This document shows positions 57,553-64,000 of a DNA stretch of 64,000 bases, piece by piece. The DNA is from Fallopia convolvulus. Lineage: Eukaryota > Streptophyta > Magnoliopsida > Caryophyllales > Polygonaceae. The notes beneath the pieces were generated by a model. That model was not told where the DNA came from, did not search any database, and was given only the letters and a program-made list of their open reading frames with translations. How positions within the stretch are numbered: the first letter of the stretch is position 1; each line of letters opens with the position of its first letter. The stretch spans positions 8,358,272-8,422,271 of the forward strand of contig OZ024728.1 in the NCBI GenBank assembly GCA_964016875.1, in the 5' to 3' direction. The translations under genes and the position numbers were made by a program.

Positions 57553-58660
57553 GACAAAGAAGATTAATCTTTCAATTTGTTGTTGTGCGTGTTATGCAGT
57601 AGTAATGAAATGGAATAAGCTTTCTTTATCTATAGAAGAGATCAGGAGAACTTCCAATTACAAAACGATGGATACTGCAATCTTTATTTTAGCCTAATAA
57701 ATAAAACTCAATTTGCATATTAAATCTTATAAAATCTTCTACATTGGCTCACAATTAGGATACGTAAATATTCCTTCCTTTATTTCTAGGATTTTGTTTG
57801 ATATTTTCTCCTAATTCTTTTTAAGTTCTGATATTAAAAAAGATTCATTAGTATAAAAATGCCTAAAAAGGTATTTATGCAAGTTAAAAAACAACATAGG
57901 TATTTTTGTAACCACTATATTGAAACGGGGTATTTATGCAAATCCGTGTTTTTTTATCCAATTGAACTGAGTTTATTCCTGTAAGCACATGTTATTCTCA
58001 GCTGACCATACTCATTCACGAAATGGAAGGCAGCTGTTTACCAAAACACTTGCAATCCAGATTTTAAATCAACAGCAAAAAGGAGCTCAATTGCAATCAA
58101 CATTTGCAATCCAGTAAAAGGACCTAATTCATACTTAAATGCACAACCAATTCAGGAAACGCTAGCTCATCTCTATGAATGCTCGACAGTAACTAGTAAT
58201 ACCTAGATGCACACCATTTTCCGGGACAAGGAGGCCAATAAAATCGATTACACACAACAAATTCGAAAGGAACTAACTAGATCTAGCTCCCTAACAAAGG
58301 TCACGAGTAAACATAGATCTAGCGAGTGAATCGAGCACTTACCTTCACAAGGAATCGCTGCTGAAGAAGACGTCGCCTCTCTTGTCGCCGAACTGGCTTC
58401 GAGGGGTAATTGCTTTGCTAGGTTTTTGGAGAATCGATTTTTGGGGATAAAAATAAAGTGGTATCGGGGGGTATGGCTGGGGTTTTTGGTAGCGTGTTGG
58501 CAAGAAGCTGAGGGGGAGGAGGAGGCGAAAACTAGCGTCCTCCCGCTAGCTTCCTCCGCTTCCGCTACTTGAGCCTGCTACAGCAGAACACCGCGGGCGC
58601 GATGGGACGCTGCGTCCCGCTCCCACTCCCGCTCGAAGACGCCACCATCCGAACGGGGCC
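57553..58660 (-). promoter_or_regulatory. 5' region of the MULE gene and right element end
   Basis: A donor-like GAAG|GTAAGT at 58,343/58,342 suggests a non-coding first exon upstream of it and a leader intron ending before the start at 57,552. The outer 170 bp are GC-rich. The extreme end, read inward on the minus strand, is GGCCCCGTTCGGATGG next to TTA (58,661-58,663). This looks more like a Harbinger than a MULE end, so its owner is uncertain. Confidence 0.45.
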
Positions 58661-58663
58661 TTA

Positions 58664-59466
58664 GTCGATTAGGGTCGGTAGTATCCTCTCGGTAACAAGT
58701 TCTAATCGAATGAGAGCTGCCACTAATATTTGGGCTCGTTGACCCACCCGACACCACCTTTTGCATGATAACATCTGGACCGTGGTCCCTAAGACCAGTG
58801 GCAGGGTTTGAAAAGGGCTCCTTTGCCTTCTTTCCTAGAGATCCCCACATGTTCAGTGTGGCCGCTCCATCTGACATCGACTTCACATTCCTAAATGCTC
58901 CTTCATCTGGCCTCTGGATGGCTCTCCATCAAAAACTACCCACCAAGGATCGCATATCCAGATGGAGCCAAATTGACATCCTGTCTTGCGAACTTTGCAA
59001 CTCATCGGATGAATCTGCTGAACAAGTATGGTATCACTGCCCCTTCTCGACAGTTGTTCTCTTTGATCTCTTGGATTGGCTCCATATTGTTCATAGGGAG
59101 CAAAGCCTCTTTGCATGGATGGAATGGATACATCACCATCGTCGAACCCCAACTTCAACGCCCGCTTGGTGGCTTCCACTTTCTCCACCTTCATCTATTT
59201 TGTGTGATTTAGCCGTAATGATCTCATCTTCAGCAACAATCAGACCAACCCTCGCGGCTGTGCGCCGCATCATCTCCCACCTCAAGAACTGCACGCCTGT
59301 TCGAGACGTTACGCCCTCCTTGTTCCTAGGAATCCTTCTTGGGCGCCACCCTAGTTCTTTTGGATTTTGATAGTTCTTTAGGACTGCTCTACGCTTTATT
59401 CCTCTAGAAACTATTTATTTTTTTGATGTACATAACTCTTCTCTTTCTTACTTAATATATTTACCT
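58664..59466 (+). mobile_element. 3' fragment of another LINE lineage
   Basis: The frame at 58,765-59,370 contains LHQKLPTKDRISRWSQ, then CELCNSSDESAEQVWYHCPF. This is the zf-RVT region found after the RT in plant L1-like elements, but the sequence differs clearly from the L1s at 35.6 and 59.8 kb. It is followed by an AT-rich tail with AAAAAAGAAAAG at about 59,473. RT and endonuclease are absent, so it is 5'-truncated. The left edge is approximate. Confidence 0.75.
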
Positions 59467-59764
59467 TCTCTTCAAAAAAGAAAAGAAAAGTCGTCACTCT
59501 CCCACATTTCCGAAAAAAATACAAAGCTTGTATGAGTAAATTGTGGTCGAGAACAATAAAAAGAGTCAAAATAAAAGGTAGAAGATCTAATGAAGAGGGC
59601 AAGGGAATGATCGAGATATATGTGTCTTCTCTTCTTGTCCAAAGATTGAAGACAAGTTAATGTTCTAATATGATATATATATAAATACAAAAATACCCTT
59701 GCGTTAAGAAAACAATAAACTATTTTTTTTGTATTTATGATGATTTGGCCAGTCGTATTAAATT
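59467..59764. other. Short spacer between two LINEs
   Basis: AT-rich, nothing recognised. Confidence 0.4.
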
Positions 59765-62700
59765 TTTTTATTAGGTAAGGATTAGGGCGCACTCCTTTAC
59801 GGAGGGCGTCCTAAAGCATCCTTTCGGATGAGAACATTAAGTTCTGAGTGAGTCTTAATAAACTCATCGGGGAGACTATGACCCAATTTTGCAATTTTAT
59901 CTGTCACAGCATTACAATCGCTCGGCACATGCTTAATTGAAATATCATGTGTTCCATGAATGGAAGCGAGGATATCGGAGATTATAAGTTCAATGTCCCA
60001 TGTACATTTCTTTATTTCTTTAATCGCATTGATTACTTGGAGATTATCTCCCTCAATTTCTACATTCCTCAATTTTCTTTTTTTTATTTCCCGTATGGCC
60101 TCTCTACAGGCCAAAGCTTCAGCTTTTAGTGCAGACACATTACCAAATTTGTAAGTTTTTAGGTCAATCACTCGACCAAGGTGATTCCTAATTACAATTC
60201 CTCCTGTTGCTTGTTTATTAGAAAGTCTAGATGCATCAAAGTTTATTTTAATGTGATCTTGTTTAGGCTTTTTCCAACTTCTACTTGTTTTACTTCGGTG
60301 TTTCGTTTTGCCTACTTTGTCCTTTTTTTTATGTTTTCCTCATCCTCCGTCCATTGTTTTGCATTATTCCAGTTTGTAATTTGGGTTCGAATATATTCTG
60401 TCAAATCAAGAATACCATTGGACTGATCTTGTTGAAATGTTAGCTTATTGCGTTGATGCCAGACGCTCCACCAAATAATTGCCATTTCCGCAAACTCTTG
60501 TTTCCCAAGTATTTGTTTAATTTCTCTTAGGATTAATCTAGGTGTTTTGTTATCAGAGTCAAATTCCCTAATCATCCTTGTCGTGTTATGGTTTATTTTA
60601 TTGGTTATGTGTATCATATATGGGTATTTTCTTAGAATATGGTTTGTGTCTTCGTCAGTGCATTCGCACAATATACATCCTCCTGGCGTAACGACATGTT
60701 TGTCCCTTAGACGCGCTTTTGTTGGTAGGCCGTTATTGTCCATTTTCCATAGAAAATTGTTAACTTTCGGATATGTATCCAATTTTCATATCCAGTTATT
60801 TAGACTCGTCGCTTGGTTTGCACTATTAGTAATGAGCTCTACTGCCGAGGCTGTGGAAAACCACCCATTTTTGTTGGGCACCCAATATAATCGATCTTGT
60901 ATGTAATTATCCGGAATTGGTACTAATTGTATTTGGTCAACTATATCATCCGGTAGCTCCTACCTTAATTTGTCTATCCTCCATGTTTTGTTGTTTGATA
61001 TCCATTCAGACACTTTAGAGTTTTCATCAATATTTTTCGGATTCTTAGTGTGGGTGTGTAGAGGGCCTTCAAGGATCCATCTATCTTTCCAAAACTTAAC
61101 CGTCTTACCATCTCCAATTTGGCATATTAATCCCTTATAAAATTCTTCTCTAAGTTGGATTAGTTTTTTCCATTGCCAAGACGCATTTTGTTTAGGCCTA
61201 TATGTGAAAAGACTCTCATTTTTAAGATATTTTTGCGTCACCATTCTTACCCAGATATTATTTGGCTCTACTAGAATTTTCCATAGCAGTTTCATTTGTA
61301 ATGCCTTGTTCATATGTTCCGTTTTCCTTGTTCCTAATCCTCTCATGTCTTTTGGTTTGCATATTTTTGTTAACTTTACCACTAATCATTGGGCATCCGA
61401 GATATTTTTCAATATTTGTCATTATTGGAATTCCTAGTGTTTGATGGACAATGTCTCTCTGCTGGGCGCTCATATTTTTAGAGGCTTGGAATGCAGATTT
61501 GTTGTAATTCACTTTTTGGCCTGAAATCCTGCAAAATTCATCGATTATAGTTTTCACTTTGTTACACGATCCCTGTGATGCTTTAGCGAATATAATGATG
61601 TCGTCAACGAAAGCTAAAAAGGGAACTTTAGGACCTCCACGAGAGATTGGGAAGCCAATCGAGTTCTTGTCACTTTCACTTGTTATTTGTAGTTTCCTTG
61701 CCAGGATTTCTGCTGCAATTACAAAAAGAAAAGGTGATAAAGGGTCACCTTGTCTTAGTCCTCTTTCCGGCGTGAAGGGTTCCGTAGGTCCATTATTGAC
61801 CAGGATCGATAGTGACACTGTGAATATACATTCACGAACCCATCCTCTAAATTTTTTTATCAAATCCAAATTTCTCTAAAACTGTAAGCAGATATTCCCA
61901 ATCAACTCGATCATATGCCTTTCCCATATCAAGTTTAATAGCTATCCATCCATCTTTATTTTTGCTGTTTCTAAATGAGTGGAGTATCTCATGAGCAATC
62001 AGTACATTATCTTGGATTGCTCGATTTGCTACTAATGCTCCTTGCAACGGATGTGTAATTTTTCTTATTACTTTCTTCAGTCTTTCCGTTATGATTTTGG
62101 AAATGACTTTATAGATAGTGGAGCATAGACTAATCGGTCTATAGTGGTTTGTTGAGCTTGGGTTTTCTATTTTCGGTATAAGGGTTATGAAAGTATGGTT
62201 GATTTGCCTTAGAATTTTACATAAGTGAAAGAAACTTTTCATTGTCTTGATAACCGTAGGATCCACGATATCCCAGTATCTCTTATAAAACTCTGATGTC
62301 ATACCATTTGGTCCTGGAGATTTGTCAGATCCGAGGCTCGTTACCGTATTTTTAATTTCTTCATTTGTAACTGGTCCTGTTAACATGAAGTTATCTTCAT
62401 CCGTTATTTCTCTAGATATTAGGTTCATGTAATCTCTTGTGTTACTTAACTGTGTTGGTTCTTCGTATATCTCCTTTTAAAGTCTTTTCTAATTTCATCC
62501 CGAATATTTTCTATTCCAATAATTTGTGTGCCTTCAACAGTCCTAATTTCTTTCATAATTTTCCGATTCCTCCTTCCACTTGCAACCTTATGGAAGTATC
62601 CTGTATTTGCGTCGGAAAGTTTAATGTGTTTCGTTTTTGCTCTTTGTCTCCAATATGTTTTGTGGTAGTTTAGGAGGCATTCTTTCCTTTTCAGTAATTG

Positions 62701-63705
62701 ACATTGTTTTTGTATAATACTTGGTTGCGGTAAGATTAATATTTTTTTTTTGAAGTTCAAGAAGATTAACCTCAATTTCTTTTAATTGTTCAAATATGTT
62801 TCCTAGTGTGGTTGTATTCCATCTTTTCATGTTGTTTCAATAGTTGTGTCTTTTTTACCTATTGAAACATGTTCGAACCTTGGACTTGCACCCTTCAATC
62901 CTGTTTTACAGCATTTCGAAAGCCTTTCCTATACATCCATATTTTTCCATTTTGAAAGGTACTGCTTTAATCATTTCATCATTACATATTTCAACCGAGA
63001 TTTTACAATGGTCAGAACTGGTGAATGCATGATTACTTGTGCTTATATTTGGGAACCATTGAATAATCCTATTACTAACCAACACTCTATCTAGTTTTTC
63101 GTATATGTTTTCGATTTCTATCTTATTTTTCCTCCATGTGAAGGCGTTCCCGGAGAACGGAATATCTTCTAAGAGGCAATCATTTTTAAAGTTTATTAAT
63201 CTTTCAAATCTATGTTGTTCCGGATAGGAACCTCCTTTCTTTTCGTTAGGCCCTTGGATTTCATTAAGATCACCAATTAAAATAATTGGGATCTCTATAG
63301 TTTACATTATTCCAGTTAGTTCATTCCAAAAGGCATCCTTATCCCTAGAATTAGGTGGGGCGTAAACAAAGCAAATAGCCAGCGTATTTTTAGTGATCAC
63401 ATGGTAATATTTTAGAATAATGTACCTTGGTGTTTGGCCTAGTACTGTTAGTCTCTCGTTGATGAGTTGATGTGCTTTCCAAAATACGCCTATACCCCTG
63501 GCACGTCCGCTAGCAGGAGACCATAGGACATTATCAAATCCTGCACGTCTCTCCAAACCTGGTCACTAGGTAGAATATCCGTTTTTGTTTCAGCAATTGC
63601 GATAATTTGTATTTTTTGGATTTTGCAGAAAGAGTCTAGTTCCGGCCAAAAAGATTTTCTCCCTATCCCCCTATTATTCCAAAATCCAATCTTGATGACA
63701 ACCTA
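59765..63705 (-). mobile_element. L1-type LINE, second copy, moderately decayed
   Basis: ORF2 read on the minus strand. The endonuclease begins near 63,700 (IKIGFWNNRGIGRKSFWPEL, without a clear ATG), shifts frame near 63,560 and goes on to CFVYAPPNSRDKDAFW. Linker (62,775-62,446) is followed by RT at 62,428-61,258 with DKSPGPNGM, YRPISLCSTIYKV, KLDMGKAYDR, GLRQGDPLSPFLF and the catalytic FVDDII box, and one frameshift near 61,860. Later parts are a zf-RVT region (60,782-60,312, FLWKMDNNGLPTKARL) and RNase H (60,171-59,797, EGDNLQVI, ending LIRKDALGRPP). It closes with an A-run near 59,765. RT motifs are better preserved than in the copy at 35.6 kb. No ORF1 is visible in the window. Confidence 0.9.
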
Positions 63706-64000
63706 TTTTGGTATTGAAATATCCTATCCAAATGTTTCATATTTGTCATTATTAACACCTGTAACCTAAAATGAATTACGTGTGCCATACATCTATTCCT
63801 ATTTTCTGCATCACAACAAGAGGAATTCCTTAACAATGCTAATTCATTATGGGTTTTATTCTTTGCTTTCTTCTTAACCATGACATGCAACATCTTCTAG
63901 ACACTTCAATACCATCATGAGAATCTATAATGTTCGCAATACAAACTATAGTTTTTTGACAATTAACAGTCCGTACACACAAATATTCCAAGAAGCTATC
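63706..64000. other. Window edge, nothing firm
   Basis: May be the 5' part of the minus-strand LINE or flanking DNA. No motif recognised. Confidence 0.35.

Overview
The window is nuclear DNA of a eudicot plant, most likely an asterid. It shows spliced genes with GT..AG introns, a TPS-a type sesquiterpene synthase relic, two RACK1 loci, and plant-specific transposon families (Athila-like and other Ty3/gypsy, Ty1/copia gag, L1 and RTE LINEs, PIF/Harbinger, MULE, hAT and Stowaway MITEs). There are no bacterial-style operons. Only one host gene looks intact, RACK1 at 41.9-44.0 kb. Everything else recognisable is a decayed host gene or mobile DNA, so this is a gene-poor, repeat-rich segment.

Layout. 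0.1-2.5 kb: a broken terpene synthase whose third intron holds an RTE LINE tail. 3.1-3.3 kb: an L1 3' scrap. 4.3-6.5 kb (minus): a second RACK1 copy with introns and promoter motifs, killed by a 7-bp deletion. 6.67-11.65 kb (minus): a gypsy-type LTR retrotransposon with gag and protease but no RT or integrase. 11.65-15.9 kb: non-coding DNA with a GT/GA microsatellite, a tRNA-like relic and a TTTGATGACA minisatellite. 15.9-16.16 kb: a type I MADS-box relic, interrupted by a 10.8-kb non-autonomous Athila-like element (16,156-26,953) that has near-identical LTRs and a perfect 5-bp target duplication. 27-29.3 kb: a small poly-A retroposon and a copia gag relic. 29.3-35.2 kb: a long gypsy LTR with nested hAT-like and Stowaway insertions, its primer-binding site, a broken acidic ORF, and a second LTR-like stretch. 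35.6-41.1 kb: an L1 LINE carrying a nested RTE copy and a nested hAT MITE. 41.7-44 kb: intact RACK1. 44.3-58.7 kb: Harbinger-type DNA, namely a 747-bp TIR element, a broken MYB-like ORF plus DDE transposase, and a second MYB-like ORF relic in antisense. This tract also contains a MuDR-type MULE transposase gene (54.7-57.6 kb, minus) whose four exons join into an uninterrupted 850-codon frame. 58.7-59.4 kb: a LINE 3' fragment of another lineage. 59.8-63.7 kb (minus): a second, better preserved L1.

How the parts relate. The two RACK1 loci are an inverted, intron-containing duplication about 36 kb apart. The duplication included the promoter, so the cause was DNA-level copying and not retroposition. 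Two separate gypsy elements lack RT and integrase yet have target duplications, and the younger one moved very recently. They must have been copied by enzymes supplied from elsewhere.

The most unusual signal is that both non-autonomous gypsy elements are studded with short perfect GC-rich palindromes. In the 16-27 kb element the core TCGGGCCCGA recurs 14 times, in LTRs, untranslated spacers and ORFs, and in different reading frames. In the 6.7-11.6 kb element GCGATCGC recurs 8 times, always read as an Arg-Asp-Arg-Gly protein repeat. A related GC-rich inverted-repeat block lies at 34.25-34.38 kb. I know of no described function for these modules.
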